A stretch of DNA of 64,000 nucleotides from Ruegeria arenilitoris (lineage in GTDB: Bacteria; Pseudomonadota; Alphaproteobacteria; Rhodobacterales; Rhodobacteraceae), in NCBI RefSeq assembly GCF_013032445.1, contig NZ_WQCA01000010.1, forward strand, positions 1 through 64,000, given 5' to 3'. This document shows positions 36,658 to 45,894 of this stretch, in pieces. Made by a program: the position numbers and the translations under genes. How positions within the stretch are numbered: the first letter of the stretch is position 1; each line of letters starts with the position of its first letter. The notes beneath the pieces were generated by a model. That model searched no databases, had not been told where the DNA came from, and worked only from the letters and a program-made list of their open reading frames with translations.

Positions 36658-37238
36658 CCGACAAACGAACCATCGACGCCTATACAACCCGCGTGGCGGA
36701 CTACCTTCAGGTTCCCCTGCCCCCGGAGCAGATCGAAGCCCGCAGGGCCTTTACCGAGGCCGTTGGCTCGGGTCACATTCTGGATCTGGGTGCAGGCCCC
36801 GGGTCGGACAGTGGGTTTTTCATGCGTGAGGGGCTGACCGTTCGGGCGCTGGACGCAACCCCGGCCTTTGTCGAACATGCCCGTGAAAACGGCGTCGATG
36901 CGTATCTGGGCACGTTTGACGATGTGACCGAAGAGGCCGAGTATGACGGTATCTATTGCAGCTTTTCCCTGCTGCATGCACCGCGCGCGGATTTCCCCCG
37001 CCATCTGGCGGCGATTCACCGGGCGCTGAAGCCCGAAGGCGTTTTCTTCCTTGGCCTGAAACTGGGCACGGGTGAGCATCGCGACGATCTGGATCGCTAC
37101 TACACCTATTTCTCGCAGACCGAGATCGAAGAGGCGCTGGATCAGGCTGGTTTCACCATCGACCGGATCACCACGGGCATGGGTACCGGTCTGGCTGGGT
37201 CCTATGACGGGTTCATTCTGGTACTGGCCCATGCCTGA
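36654..37238 (+). CDS. Class I SAM-dependent methyltransferase
   Basis: The 194-residue protein has the methyltransferase-11/25 core: [16 protein letters not shown] as motif [19 protein letters not shown] as the acidic SAM-ribose loop, [14 protein letters not shown] and a late beta-strand [14 protein letters not shown]. The start is a GTG that overlaps the DUF3429 stop by 4 bp; there is no good ATG in frame nearby. Its stop overlaps rnhA by 8 bp. The substrate is unknown; nothing in the operon points to one. Confidence 0.8.
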   Translation: MTDKRTIDAYTTRVADYLQVPLPPEQIEARRAFTEAVGSGHILDLGAGPGSDSGFFMREGLTVRALDATPAFVEHARENGVDAYLGTFDDVTEEAEYDGIYCSFSLLHAPRADFPRHLAAIHRALKPEGVFFLGLKLGTGEHRDDLDRYYTYFSQTEIEEALDQAGFTIDRITTGMGTGLAGSYDGFILVLAHA

Positions 37239-37698
37239 GCTGTTTGCTTATACCGACGGCGCCTGTTCCGGCAATCCCGGCCCCGGAGGCTGGGGCGTAC
37301 TGTTGCGCGCGGTCGACGGCGACAAAGTCCTGAAAGAGCGCGAGTTGAAGGGCGGTGAAGCTGAGACCACCAACAACCGCATGGAACTTCTGGCCGCGAT
37401 CAGCGCGCTGGAAACGCTGGAACGAGCCTCGAAGATCACTGTCGTTACCGACAGCGCCTATGTAAAAAACGGCGTCACCGGCTGGATTTTCGGGTGGAAG
37501 CGGAACGGCTGGAAAACTTCGAACAAGAAACCAGTCAAGAATGTCGATCTGTGGCAGCGGCTGGATGAGGCACAGTCCCGCCATGATGTGACTTGGGAAT
37601 GGGTGAAAGGCCACGCAGGCCATCCCGAAAACGAAAAAGCCGACGAGCTCGCCCGCGCAGGCATGGTCCCGTTCAAGCCGAAAAAGGCGCAGACGTGA
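37231..37698 (+). CDS. rnhA: Ribonuclease HI
   Basis: The 155-residue enzyme degrades RNA in RNA-DNA hybrids. Catalytic acids are seen in [18 protein letters not shown] (Asp), NNRMELLAA (Glu), [11 protein letters not shown] (Asp) and [16 protein letters not shown] (final Asp). Length and motifs match E. coli RNase HI. It overlaps the methyltransferase by 8 bp and the TRIC gene by 4 bp. Confidence 0.96.
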   Translation: MPELFAYTDGACSGNPGPGGWGVLLRAVDGDKVLKERELKGGEAETTNNRMELLAAISALETLERASKITVVTDSAYVKNGVTGWIFGWKRNGWKTSNKKPVKNVDLWQRLDEAQSRHDVTWEWVKGHAGHPENEKADELARAGMVPFKPKKAQT

Positions 37699-38318
37699 GC
37701 GGGCTTGCCCTGCTGGACTATGCCTCGGTTCTGGTTTTTGCCCTGACCGGCGCATTGGTGGCCAGCCGGGCGCAGCTGGATCTTGTCGGGTTTGCCTTCA
37801 TCGCCTGCCTGACGGCGGTGGGCGGCGGCACGGTGCGGGACTTGCTGCTGAACCGAGATCCAATCTTCTGGGTCGGTCAGCCCGATTATATCCTCATCGC
37901 GGTCGCCGCGGCAGTTCTGGTGTTCTTCACCGCGCACTTGGTCGAAAGCCGCTATAACTGGCTGGTCTGGCTGGACAGTTTCGCCCTTTCCGTCGCGGTG
38001 GCTGCCGGAACGGGCGCCGCACTCTCATTGGACCAATCGGGTGTTATCGTCGTGCTGATGGGTATCTCGACCGGTTGTCTGGGCGGGTTGATGCGCGACG
38101 TGGTTTGTAACGAGGTGCCTCTGGTCCTGAAACAGGGCGAATTGTATGTCTCCTGTGCCTTTGCAGGGGCGCTGACCGCCGTCGTGGCAGACCGACTTGG
38201 TTTCGAGGAACTCCTCGCCCTTGCCGCCTGCGCGCTGATCTGCTGGGCCTTGCGGGCCGGGTCGCTGCTGTTTGGCTGGCAACTGCCTGTCTACAAAAGC
38301 CGCCCGCCCCGGCGGTAA
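37695..38318 (+). CDS. Trimeric intracellular cation channel (UPF0126/TRIC) family protein
   Basis: The 207-residue membrane protein has seven hydrophobic segments in two repeated halves, each with a glycine-rich [14 protein letters not shown] or [16 protein letters not shown] motif, the UPF0126 signature. Prokaryotic TRIC homologues form trimeric monovalent cation channels; others of the family are uncharacterised. The GTG start overlaps rnhA by 4 bp. It is the last gene of the ispH operon; no clear terminator follows. Confidence 0.85.
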   Translation: MSGLALLDYASVLVFALTGALVASRAQLDLVGFAFIACLTAVGGGTVRDLLLNRDPIFWVGQPDYILIAVAAAVLVFFTAHLVESRYNWLVWLDSFALSVAVAAGTGAALSLDQSGVIVVLMGISTGCLGGLMRDVVCNEVPLVLKQGELYVSCAFAGALTAVVADRLGFEELLALAACALICWALRAGSLLFGWQLPVYKSRPPRR

Positions 38319-38410
38319 CTGACCCAGGAAAACGCACGTTTGTGGTTTAGTGCCCTGCGTGGCACGATACGGGTGACCGTTCTCAGCAAGAGCCGTCACG
38401 GAGAGTGCCC

Positions 38411-38782
38411 ATGGATATGAAGAAAACGCTCGAAGATTTTGACGCCGCCTACAACGAGGCGTTCAATCGCGGTGATGCAGAAGGCTGCGCCGCATTCTTT
38501 ACCGAGGACATCATGCTTTTGCCACCCGGAGAGCCCATGACGTGCGGCAAGGCAGCTTTTCTAGACACCTACCGATCGCGGATCACAGAAAACACCGGTG
38601 GCACGCATAAAAACGAATTGGTCGATTTCGGGGTCGAAGGGGATATGGCATATCAGGTCGGAACTTATGCCATCGAGAACTCGGACCCTCCAGAACAGGG
38701 GAAATTCGTCAATGTCCTGCAACGCCAACCCGATGGGACGTGGAAGGTCAAGATTTCCATCTTCAACAGCGATTTGCCCTGA
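38411..38782 (+). CDS. SnoaL-like/NTF2-fold protein
   Basis: The 123-residue protein has the NTF2-like cone fold typical of DUF4440/SnoaL members: FDAAYNEAFNRGDAEGCAAFFTEDIMLLPPGEP at the N-terminus, GDMAYQVGTYAI and DGTWKVKISIFNSDLP at the end. Such proteins are small ligand-binding or isomerase-like enzymes with varied substrates; no function can be given. GGAGAG supports the ATG of MDMKK; a GTG two codons earlier is not preferred. It converges on the agmatinase-like gene. Confidence 0.7.
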   Translation: MDMKKTLEDFDAAYNEAFNRGDAEGCAAFFTEDIMLLPPGEPMTCGKAAFLDTYRSRITENTGGTHKNELVDFGVEGDMAYQVGTYAIENSDPPEQGKFVNVLQRQPDGTWKVKISIFNSDLP

Positions 38783-38787
38783 TTTCA

Positions 38788-38818
38788 CGACCGCGTGCGG
38801 TCGCCGGGTTCGACGGCG
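38788..38818. terminator. Double hairpin between convergent genes
   Basis: CGACCGC/GCGGTCG (38788-38803, 2-nt loop) overlaps a second stem CGCCG/CGGCG (38802-38818) between the SnoaL-like gene and the agmatinase-like gene. No T-run follows on either strand, so termination efficiency is uncertain. Confidence 0.35.
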
Positions 38819-38838
38819 AGTTGCGAAACCCGCATGCG

Positions 38839-39660
38839 TCAGCGCGACAGCAGCCGCGCGCCGATTTCCTTGACGAATTTCGCCGCCACCATCGCGGTCA
38901 TCCCGTACGGATCGCGATGCGGGTTCAACTCGACAATATCTGCACCGACCAGTTGCCCTTTGAACCGGTGGATCAGGTTGATCACCTCACGCGTGCTCAG
39001 CCCGCCGGGTTCATGATGCGAAACACCGGGCGCAAAGGCCGGGTCTAGTGCGTCCAGATCCAGCGACAGGTAGACCGGGCCGTCAAAGCTGATCTCAAGA
39101 TCGGGGCGCCAGTTTTGCATGTCGATCACCTCAACCCCGAACTTGTCGGCCTGCTCCTGCTGGTGCTTGTTCATCGTGCGGATACCAACCTGAACCAAGC
39201 GGTTGATCTTGCAGGTCTCCATCACCCGCGCGAAGGGGCAGCCATGGCCCAGCGGGCCAATCTGCTGACTGTCATAAAGGTCCGGGTGCGAGTCGATATG
39301 CAGGATGTTTAGCCCCTCATAGCGCTCGGCATGTGCCTTGATCAGCGGATAGGCCACCGAGTGATCGCCGCCCAGTGACAACAACCGCGCACCGGTTGCA
39401 ATGCGATCAGCGGCCCCGGCTTCAATCCGGTTGATGGGTTCCTGTCCCATCATTTCGAACACGTCCAGATCGCCTGTATCCTTGAACCGATCTGTCGCGC
39501 CTAGATCGGTGCCATCCTCTGCAGTCAGGTTGGCCGCTCCGGAATGCAGCGCCTCGCGGATGCGGCCAGGCGCGAAGGCAGGCCCTTGCAGGAAGGACGA
39601 ATGCAGGTCCAGCGGCACCCCCATCAGGGCGACGTCACCAGGGTTCAGATCATAGGGCAT
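38839..39660 (-). CDS. Arginase/agmatinase family hydrolase
   Basis: The 273-residue protein belongs to the ureohydrolase superfamily: GGDHSVAYPL, ILHIDSHPDLYD and YLSLDLDALDPAFAPGVSHHEPGGLS provide the binuclear Mn2+ ligands. Members hydrolyse arginine, agmatine or guanidino acids, or formiminoglutamate; the substrate cannot be decided. I start at the ATG of MPYDLN because the preceding 16 open codons are unlike the family. It is transcribed towards the SnoaL-like gene; the two GlsB genes are upstream of it on the same strand. Confidence 0.85.
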   Translation of the reverse strand: MPYDLNPGDVALMGVPLDLHSSFLQGPAFAPGRIREALHSGAANLTAEDGTDLGATDRFKDTGDLDVFEMMGQEPINRIEAGAADRIATGARLLSLGGDHSVAYPLIKAHAERYEGLNILHIDSHPDLYDSQQIGPLGHGCPFARVMETCKINRLVQVGIRTMNKHQQEQADKFGVEVIDMQNWRPDLEISFDGPVYLSLDLDALDPAFAPGVSHHEPGGLSTREVINLIHRFKGQLVGADIVELNPHRDPYGMTAMVAAKFVKEIGARLLSR

Positions 39661-39723
39661 GGCGTAACTTTCGGGTTGAGCGTTACGGCGATCTGGCCGG
39701 TAACCCACCCGGTGGTCAAGAGG

Positions 39724-39960
39724 TTAGCGACGCAGATAGGTTTGCCAGATCCAGATGACCAGCAACGCGCCCAACACGGCGCCGACAAAACCCGAAAGCC
39801 AACCCGCAACAGTGATCAATGCGCGCAGAAGGAAACCGCCCACCAGCGCACCCACGATGCCGATCAACATGGTTGTGGGGATGTCGGCTTCGATCCGCAT
39901 CAGGCGAGTGGCCAGAAATCCGGCGGCGGCACCGATGACGATCAGGGCGATGACGGGCAT
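39724..39960 (-). CDS. GlsB/YeaQ/YmgE family membrane protein
   Basis: The 78-residue protein has three hydrophobic segments with glycine-rich turns (VIGAAAGFLATRLM, MLIGIVGALVGGFLL, GFVGAVLGALLVIWIW). This is the pattern of the YeaQ/YmgE/GlsB stress-response membrane protein family (formerly transglycosylase-associated). It is encoded one base after a second small protein of similar build, suggesting a co-translated pair. Confidence 0.75.
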   Translation of the reverse strand: MPVIALIVIGAAAGFLATRLMRIEADIPTTMLIGIVGALVGGFLLRALITVAGWLSGFVGAVLGALLVIWIWQTYLRR

Positions 39961-39961
39961 G

Positions 39962-40198
39962 CTATTTCCTCCAATGCGTCGGCACGATGATCAGCGCCCC
40001 AATGGATGAGATCACAGCGTTCAGACCCGGTGGGCCAAAGTTGATACCGAACATTATACGGACGAAATAGAACAGGAAAGCACCACCCACGCAAATGATG
40101 ATCGAAGGCAGGTAACCGTTGTGGGTGAACCCGGTTTTCTCGGACAGATACCCCACGATACCGGCAATCACGACAGTGCCCATCAGGATCATGAACAT
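39962..40198 (-). CDS. Small membrane protein, probable GlsB/YeaQ relative
   Basis: The 78-residue protein has three hydrophobic segments, with GTVVIAGIVGYLSEKTGFTHNG in the first turn and GLNAVISSIGALIIVP at the end. It resembles the GlsB/YeaQ build but is more diverged than its partner immediately downstream. Function unknown; it may pair with that protein. It begins 5 bp after fmt and may be in its transcript. Confidence 0.55.
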   Translation of the reverse strand: MFMILMGTVVIAGIVGYLSEKTGFTHNGYLPSIIICVGGAFLFYFVRIMFGINFGPPGLNAVISSIGALIIVPTHWRK

Positions 40199-40203
40199 CT
40201 GGC

Positions 40204-41118
40204 TTACTCCGAACTCAGGCGGGTTCCGGCAGCGACCGGCCAGCCCCGCAGGAAGGTTTCTGCGTCCTGTGCACCCTTCCCAGCACGCTGTAGGCGCAAC
40301 AGGTCAATCGCCCCTTCGCCACAAGCCACGCGGAGTGTGTCGTTCAGTACCTCTCCGGGCGCGCCCTGCCCGTCGGCCAGTGTCGAGGCCAGCAGTTTGA
40401 CTCGGTCGCCCGCTATCTCGGTCCAGGCACCGGGAAAGGGTGAAATACCGCGAATCTGGCGGTCGATCTCGACTGCAGGGCGGGTCCAGTCTACCCGCGC
40501 CTCGGCTTTGTCGATTTTCGAAGCATAAGTCACGCCGTCCTCGGGCTGAGGCTTGGGCGTCAGGTCTGACAGGCGGGCCAACGCCTCGACGATCAGATCG
40601 GCCCCCATGGGCGCAAGTCGGTCATGCAGTTGCGCCGTGGTTTCCTGCGGACCGATATCGGTGGCCTGCCGCAACAGAACGGGGCCGGTGTCCAACCCGG
40701 CCTCCATCTGCATGATGCAGATGCCGGTCTGCGCATCTCCTGCCATGATCGCCCGGTGGATTGGAGCAGCCCCGCGCCAGCGCGGCAGCAGGCTGGCGTG
40801 GATATTCAGGCAACCATGCGTGGGCGCATCCAGAATGGGCTGCGGCAGTAGCAGACCATAGGCCACGACCACCGCCACATCGGCGTTCAGATCGGCAAAC
40901 GCGGCCTGCTCCTCAGGTGATTTCAGCGAGACCGGATGGCGGACAGTCAGACCCAGCACCTCGGCCCGTGCATGAACAGGCGTCGGGCGGTCTTTCTTCC
41001 CCCGCCCCGCAGGGCGCGGAGGTTGGCAGTAGACGGCGGCAATCTCATGCCCGGCCTCAACCAGTGCATCCAGCACCGGAACCGAGAATTCTGGAGTTCC
41101 CATGAAGACTAGGCGCAT
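40204..41118 (-). CDS. fmt: Methionyl-tRNA formyltransferase
   Basis: The 304-residue enzyme formylates initiator Met-t[61 protein letters not shown] (formyl-folate site) and the C-terminal OB-type domain are in order. Its ATG is 2 bp after the stop of the deformylase-like gene, with AGGGGTG before it. The gene order def-(def-like)-fmt is the usual formylation/deformylation pair with one extra gene. Confidence 0.95.
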   Translation of the reverse strand: MRLVFMGTPEFSVPVLDALVEAGHEIAAVYCQPPRPAGRGKKDRPTPVHARAEVLGLTVRHPVSLKSPEEQAAFADLNADVAVVVAYGLLLPQPILDAPTHGCLNIHASLLPRWRGAAPIHRAIMAGDAQTGICIMQMEAGLDTGPVLLRQATDIGPQETTAQLHDRLAPMGADLIVEALARLSDLTPKPQPEDGVTYASKIDKAEARVDWTRPAVEIDRQIRGISPFPGAWTEIAGDRVKLLASTLADGQGAPGEVLNDTLRVACGEGAIDLLRLQRAGKGAQDAETFLRGWPVAAGTRLSSE

Positions 41119-41120
41119 GG

Positions 41121-41615
41121 TCACCCCTGTTTCTTGGCTTTGCGCAGCAGCATGTCGCGTTTGACCTTGCTGAGCCGGTCAAAATACATCCGACCGTTCA
41201 GATGGTCGATTTGATGCTGCACGCTTGTTGCCTCAATCCCCACAAAATCGCGGCGATCGATCATGCCCTGTTCGTTCAGGAATTTCACCGTCACCGCGCG
41301 CGGGCGCTTCACCTTGGCGGAAACGCCGGGCAGGTTCGGACTGGCTTCATCATGCTCGCGCAGTTCGATCGAACTGTGCAGGATTTCAGGGTTCGCCAGT
41401 CGCACCGCCTTGCCCCGTTCGGTCGAACCATCCACGACCGCCAGCCGCAGCATCACCCCGATCTGCGGACCGGCAAGGCCAACGCCTGGCATCGCCTCCA
41501 TGGTGTCGATCATGTCGTCCCAGATTGCGCGGATTTCGTCGGTGATCTCGGCCACATCCTCGGCCTTGGTCCGCAGGCGTTTGTCGGGCCATGGCAGGCA
41601 GGTGCGAACGGTCAT
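41121..41615 (-). CDS. Peptide deformylase-like protein lacking catalytic residues
   Basis: The 164-residue protein is homologous to peptide deformylase over its length, but the three signature motifs are altered. GVGLAGPQ (44-51) has Gly for the usual Ala; the EGCLS motif that provides the metal-ligand cysteine is replaced by DEASPNLPG (89-97) with no cysteine; and the catalytic QHExDH is QHQIDHLNG (133-141) with Gln for Glu. The two histidine ligands remain. It should not deformylate by the known mechanism. It overlaps intact def by 4 bp and precedes fmt by 2 bp. It is not a broken gene: the frame is complete and codon use is normal. Confidence 0.88.
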   Translation of the reverse strand: MTVRTCLPWPDKRLRTKAEDVAEITDEIRAIWDDMIDTMEAMPGVGLAGPQIGVMLRLAVVDGSTERGKAVRLANPEILHSSIELREHDEASPNLPGVSAKVKRPRAVTVKFLNEQGMIDRRDFVGIEATSVQHQIDHLNGRMYFDRLSKVKRDMLLRKAKKQG

Positions 41616-42130
41616 GCGCGGGCCTGTTCGCGTTTCAGCTTTTGCATCTTGCGCGTGATCATCTGGCGCTTGAGCGGCTTAAGGTAGTCGATGAACAACT
41701 TGCCGTTCAGATGGTCGATCTCGTGCTGCACACAGGTGGCCCAGAGGCCATCGAAAGTCTCCTGCTGCAAGTTGCCATCGCGGTCCATCCACGTGACGTC
41801 GACCACTTTGGGCCGGGTCACTTCGGCGAATTGCTCGGGGATCGACAGGCAACCTTCTTCATAGACATTGGTTTCGTCCGAGGACGCAATGACCTCAGGG
41901 TTGAACATGACCAGCGGACGTGGCGCCTCGCCCTCTTCCTTCACACAGTCCATCACGATCAGACGATCCAACACACCAATCTGCGGCGCCGCCAGCCCGA
42001 TACCGGGGGCGTCATACATTGTCTCAAGCATGTCGTCAGCTAGTTTGCGCAACTCGTCCGACAGGTCAGCCACCGGGGTGCAGACCTTTTTCAGACGGGG
42101 GTCGGGATGGATCAGAATATTGCGTTTCAT
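41612..42130 (-). CDS. def: Peptide deformylase
   Basis: The 172-residue enzyme removes the formyl group from new N-terminal Met. All motifs are intact: GIGLAAPQ (43-50), EGCLS (92-96) with the Cys metal ligand, and QHEIDH (135-140). The start is the ATG of MKRNILIHPD; an ATG six codons upstream (MAYIKP) is possible. Its stop overlaps the degenerate paralogue's start by ATGA, then fmt follows, so initiation-formyl handling is in one operon. It is divergent from the PatB-type gene. Confidence 0.95.
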   Translation of the reverse strand: MKRNILIHPDPRLKKVCTPVADLSDELRKLADDMLETMYDAPGIGLAAPQIGVLDRLIVMDCVKEEGEAPRPLVMFNPEVIASSDETNVYEEGCLSIPEQFAEVTRPKVVDVTWMDRDGNLQQETFDGLWATCVQHEIDHLNGKLFIDYLKPLKRQMITRKMQKLKREQARA

Positions 42131-42224
42131 GGGCTTGATGTAGGCCATCCCGTCCGCCGCCGCAACGCCCCCCTTGCGCCTGCTGGAATTGTGGCTAGCT
42201 TTCGTTTCAACAGACGGAGCAGAC

Positions 42225-43397
42225 ATGACTTTCAACGACCTGATCGACCGACGCGGAACCAACAGTTCCAAATGGGACAAGATGGAAGACCTGTACGGCG
42301 TGTCGCCGCAGGATGGGCTGGCCATGTGGACGGCCGATTCCGACTATGCCACCGCACCCTGCGTGATCGAGGCGGTGCGCGAGGCGGCCGATCACGGCGC
42401 CTTTGGCTATTCCTGGACGCACCCGGATTATCTGGCCTCGGTCCAGTGGTGGATGAAGAACCGCCATGACTGGGAGATCGACACCGATTGGGCGCTGACC
42501 TCGCAGGGGCTAGGCAACGCGATCGCCTTGTGTCTGGATGTCTGGACCGAACCCGGTGACGGGGTGGTGATCTTCACGCCCGTCTACCATGAGTTTGCTT
42601 ACAAGGTGAACAAAACCGGTCGCCGCGTGGTGGAATGCCCGTTGGTCCGAGAAGGCGACAGCTATAGCGTCGATCTAGAGAACGCACAGTCACGGCTGGA
42701 TGGGTCGGAAAAGATGTTGCTGTGGTGTTCGCCGCAGAACCCCTCGGGGCGGGTCTGGACCCCGGACGAGCTGCGCGCCGTGGCAGCGTTTGCCGAACGG
42801 AACGGGTTGATCCTGGTCTCGGACGAAGTTCACCACGATCTGGTTTATCCCGGCCAAAAGTTTGTACCCATGGATGTGGCCGCACCCGATGCGCGGCCGT
42901 GGACGGTGACGTTGACGGCGGCCTCCAAGACGTTCAACATTGCGGGCCAACGCACCGGCAACATGATCATCCCCGACCCCGAGCTACGCGCGGCCATGCG
43001 CTATCGCCTGCATACGCTGGACTATGCGCCCAGTGCACTGGGTGTGGCCATGATCACCGCCGCTTATTCTCCGGCAGGCGCAGCCTGGGTCGATGAGCAG
43101 ATCGCCCATCTGGACAGCAACCGCACACTGTTCGACGCCACCATCGCCGACATCCCCGGACTTTGGTCGATGCCACTGCAAGCAACTTATCTGGCGTGGG
43201 TCGATTTCTCGGGCACCGGCATGGATCACGACGAGCTCGTGCGCCGACTGCGCGAAGACGCCAAAATCGCCACCTCCTCCGGCCCCGGTTTTGGCACTGG
43301 AGGAGAAACTTTTGAGAGGTTCAACCTCGCCACGCAACGTGCGCGGGTTGAAGAGGCCTGTGCCCGTCTGAAACACGCGTTTGCCGATTTGCAATAA
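42225..43397 (+). CDS. patB: PatB/MalY-type PLP-dependent C-S lyase
   Basis: The 390-residue fold-type I PLP enzyme matches the MalY/PatB family: WTADSDYATAPCVIEAVREAADHGAFGY, FTPVYHEFAYKV, LLWCSPQNPSGRVWTPDEL, VSDEVHHDLVYPG and the PLP lysine in TAASKTFNIAGQR. These enzymes act as cystathionine beta-lyases, sometimes aminotransferases. GGAG precedes the ATG of MTFNDL; the 17 open codons upstream are not conserved-looking. The L,D-transpeptidase gene begins 4 bp after its stop. Confidence 0.9.
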   Translation: MTFNDLIDRRGTNSSKWDKMEDLYGVSPQDGLAMWTADSDYATAPCVIEAVREAADHGAFGYSWTHPDYLASVQWWMKNRHDWEIDTDWALTSQGLGNAIALCLDVWTEPGDGVVIFTPVYHEFAYKVNKTGRRVVECPLVREGDSYSVDLENAQSRLDGSEKMLLWCSPQNPSGRVWTPDELRAVAAFAERNGLILVSDEVHHDLVYPGQKFVPMDVAAPDARPWTVTLTAASKTFNIAGQRTGNMIIPDPELRAAMRYRLHTLDYAPSALGVAMITAAYSPAGAAWVDEQIAHLDSNRTLFDATIADIPGLWSMPLQATYLAWVDFSGTGMDHDELVRRLREDAKIATSSGPGFGTGGETFERFNLATQRARVEEACARLKHAFADLQ

Positions 43398-43401
43398 GCC
43401 C

Positions 43402-43929
43402 ATGCGGCGGGTCGCACGCATTGTCCTGCTAATCTGCCTGATGAGCGCGGCGTGGTTTGGCTGGCATCAATTCAGCCCCCGCCCACCCGCGCTGTCAATG
43501 GCCCCTGAGGCCACGCAAATCGACTATATTCTGATCGAAAAATCTGCCCGCCGACTGACCGCGTCCTTGGACGGAGCAATTGTCATGCAAGCGGATGTCG
43601 CATTGGGGTTCGAGCCCGAAGGGGACAAACAGCAGGAAGGTGACGGCAAGACCCCGGTTGGGATTTTCCGGATCGACCGGCGCAATCCCCAGAGCGCTTT
43701 TCACCTCTCCCTCGGCATCAACTACCCTTTGCCCGAAGATATCGACCGCGCCCAAAGCCAGGGCATTAATCCGGGCGGAGACATCTTCATCCACGGGCAT
43801 CCGAACAGCGTCGCAGGCCTGACCCTGCCCGGAGACTGGACTGCAGGCTGTATCGCCCTGTCAAATGCCGAGATGACGCGGCTTTGGAGCCTGACGCCCA
43901 CCGGGACCGTTGTGGAAATCCGCCCCTAG
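43402..43929 (+). CDS. L,D-transpeptidase family protein (YkuD)
   Basis: The 175-residue protein has an N-terminal membrane segment or signal (about residues 4-21) and a YkuD domain. KTPVGIFRIDRRNP, DIFIHGHPNS and the catalytic WTAGCIALSNAEM with Cys are intact, so it should form 3-3 peptidoglycan cross-links or attach ligands to peptidoglycan in the periplasm. It lies 4 bp after the PatB gene. Its end overlaps by 4 bp with a convergent hypothetical gene. Confidence 0.85.
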   Translation: MRRVARIVLLICLMSAAWFGWHQFSPRPPALSMAPEATQIDYILIEKSARRLTASLDGAIVMQADVALGFEPEGDKQQEGDGKTPVGIFRIDRRNPQSAFHLSLGINYPLPEDIDRAQSQGINPGGDIFIHGHPNSVAGLTLPGDWTAGCIALSNAEMTRLWSLTPTGTVVEIRP

Positions 43930-44279
43930 TCCTCGTAACCCAGCAGCGCAATCGGAGCGTCCGGGGCGCGGTAGAAATCCAGCGGGGCCGTATCAGCGGC
44001 AGCGGTACTGCGCTTAAAGTCGTAACGCATCTCGCCAGCTTCCTCGTCATCCGCGATGATCAGACATTGGTACAGGTGACGCGCGCCGTCGTAGATATCT
44101 ACAAGCCCGCGCAATTGTGGTGTGGTTTCGGCTTCGACCGTAAAACCGTCTTTCCACAATCTGAGAATTTTAAAGGCATTGTCGCCAAATTCCACGCGAA
44201 GGCGGCTGATTTTCTTCAATCCCGCGATTCGCGCCGCATCCAATTCGGCGCTTATTTCTTTAGAAACATAGGTACTCAT
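43926..44279 (-). CDS. Conserved hypothetical protein
   Basis: The 117-residue protein has no signal or membrane segment. It starts MSTYVSKEISAELDAARIAGLKKISRLRVEFG, has VDIYDGARHLYQCLIIADDEEAGEMRYDFKRST and ends in ALLGYED, a mixed alpha/beta pattern. I do not recognise the family with certainty. GGAAGAG stands before the ATG, and the longer open frame upstream is not needed. It converges with the L,D-transpeptidase (4-bp overlap). Confidence 0.6.
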   Translation of the reverse strand: MSTYVSKEISAELDAARIAGLKKISRLRVEFGDNAFKILRLWKDGFTVEAETTPQLRGLVDIYDGARHLYQCLIIADDEEAGEMRYDFKRSTAAADTAPLDFYRAPDAPIALLGYED

Positions 44280-44491
44280 AACGACTCTTCCCCCGTAATA
44301 GATTCTATTGTGCCGGTAAATTTGTGAAAATCCAGTGAAGCCCGTCACACAGAATGGTTCGAATTCAGCCTGTTGCGCGGAAATCTCAACCCCACCTGTG
44401 CACCCACGCAGGCCCGGTGCGCGGTGCCTGATGTGGGAAGGTCGCACGCACGGCCCTATCTTTGCTGAAATCGAAACGCGGAGGATTCACA

Positions 44492-45481
44492 ATGGGTCTG
44501 TTGATCGACGGCGAATGGCACGACACTTGGTACGATACAGAAACAACAGGTGGCGCCTTCAAACGCAGTGCCGCTCAGTTTCGAAACTGGCTGACTGCGG
44601 ATGGCAGCGCAGGGCCTTCCGGCAAGGGCGGCTTTAAGGCAGAACCCGGCCGCTATCACCTATATGTCAGCCACGCCTGCCCCTGGGCGCACCGCACGCT
44701 GATCTTTCGCGAGTTGAAGGGCCTCAGCGATCTGATCTCAGTCTCGGTTGTGCATCCGGATATGCTGGACAAGGGCTGGACATTCGAAACGGATGACCAC
44801 GGCGCGACCGGGGATACGCTCTATGGTCTCGATTTCGCGCACCAGATTTATACCAAGGCCGGCCCCACTTATACGGGTCGTGTCACCGTACCGATCCTGT
44901 GGGACAAACAGCAGGAGACCATCGTTTCCAACGAAAGCTCGGAAATCATCCGCATGTTCAACTCGGCCTTTGATGGGCTCACCGGCAGTACCGAGGATTA
45001 CTGGCCCGAAACGCTGCGAAGTGAAATCGAAGACGTCAACGCCCGCATCTACTCCGACGTCAATAACGGCGTCTACAAGTCGGGCTTTGCCACCACGCAA
45101 GAAGCTTACGACGCAGCCGTAACCCCGCTGTTCGACACGCTGGACTGGCTTGAAGAGCGCCTATCCCGAAACCGCTATCTGACGGGGGACCGCCTGACCG
45201 AGGCAGATTGGCGTCTGTTTACCACTCTGATCCGCTTTGACCCGGTCTATCATCTGCACTTCAAGTGCAACCGTCGTCGGCTGGTCGATTACCCCAACCT
45301 ATGGGCCTATACCCGCGAGCTCTACCAGTGGCCGGGTGTCGCTGGGACAGTGAACATGAACCATATCGTGCGCCACTATCACTATAGCCACGACACGATT
45401 AACCCAAACCGGATCATCCCTGTGAACCCTGTTCTGGACTATCTGGAGCCACACCGGCGGAATCAGCGAACCGCCGCGTAA
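44492..45481 (+). CDS. Glutathionyl-hydroquinone reductase (xi-class glutathione transferase)
   Basis: The 329-residue protein has the xi-class GST layout: an N-terminal extension, the catalytic Cys63 in SHACPWAHRTLIFRELKGL, VPILWDKQQETIVSNESSEIIRMFN, and a C-terminal helical domain with the conserved tail HIVRHYHYSHDTINPNRIIP. Members (YqjG, PcpF, ECM4) remove glutathione from glutathionyl-hydroquinones. GGAGG supports the ATG of MGLLID. It ends in a 19-bp convergent overlap with the receiver gene. Confidence 0.9.
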   Translation: MGLLIDGEWHDTWYDTETTGGAFKRSAAQFRNWLTADGSAGPSGKGGFKAEPGRYHLYVSHACPWAHRTLIFRELKGLSDLISVSVVHPDMLDKGWTFETDDHGATGDTLYGLDFAHQIYTKAGPTYTGRVTVPILWDKQQETIVSNESSEIIRMFNSAFDGLTGSTEDYWPETLRSEIEDVNARIYSDVNNGVYKSGFATTQEAYDAAVTPLFDTLDWLEERLSRNRYLTGDRLTEADWRLFTTLIRFDPVYHLHFKCNRRRLVDYPNLWAYTRELYQWPGVAGTVNMNHIVRHYHYSHDTINPNRIIPVNPVLDYLEPHRRNQRTAA

Positions 45482-45825
45482 TGTTCGACCATCGCCGCCA
45501 GATCCTCTGGCGGCGTTGCGCTTTGCACATAGGCGCAGGCGTTGGGACTGTGGGCAAAAATCGACCCGTCCGAGAAGAAAGTGGTGTTGGTGACAAAGAT
45601 CACACGTGCCTCGGGGCGGCGGTAGCTGGCGAAATCAGCAACAGCCAACGCGCTGCCGGTTTCCAGCACCAGATCGAGCACAATAATATCGAAGTCCTGA
45701 CCATACAGCGCCAGAATCGCGGCCTCTTGACCCGGCACCAGCGTGACTTCGGCGCCCTGCCGTTCAAGATGCCTTTTCCAAACCCGACCAAGGTCGGGGT
45801 TACTCTCAACAATCAAAACATTCAT
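45463..45825 (-). CDS. Single-domain receiver protein with a degenerate active site
   Basis: The 120-residue protein is a CheY-like receiver with no output domain: MNVLIVESNPDLGRVWKRHL, phosphorylatable Asp51 in FDIIVLDLVLETG, and VIFVTNTTF (Thr switch). The usual acidic pair after beta-1 is Glu-Ser-Asn and the conserved Lys (normally YLxKP) is missing in AYVQSATPPEDL. Phosphorylation chemistry is therefore doubtful; it may work as a pseudo-receiver. A full TTAA-N7-TTAAC CtrA-type box lies 70 bp upstream of the ATG, suggesting cell-cycle or motility control. It is convergent with the GST gene. Confidence 0.78.
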   Translation of the reverse strand: MNVLIVESNPDLGRVWKRHLERQGAEVTLVPGQEAAILALYGQDFDIIVLDLVLETGSALAVADFASYRRPEARVIFVTNTTFFSDGSIFAHSPNACAYVQSATPPEDLAAMVEHYAAVR

Positions 45826-45894
45826 TCGCAACAACCTCGGCCCATGATTGAGTGTCTGGTGCCGTCCCCCGTAAATCGTGATCACGCTTATTCC

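Noticed and set aside
41121..41615. Degenerate deformylase as a pseudogene
   Set aside because: The frame is complete, the start overlaps def by ATGA, fmt follows 2 bp later, and codon use is normal, so it looks maintained.
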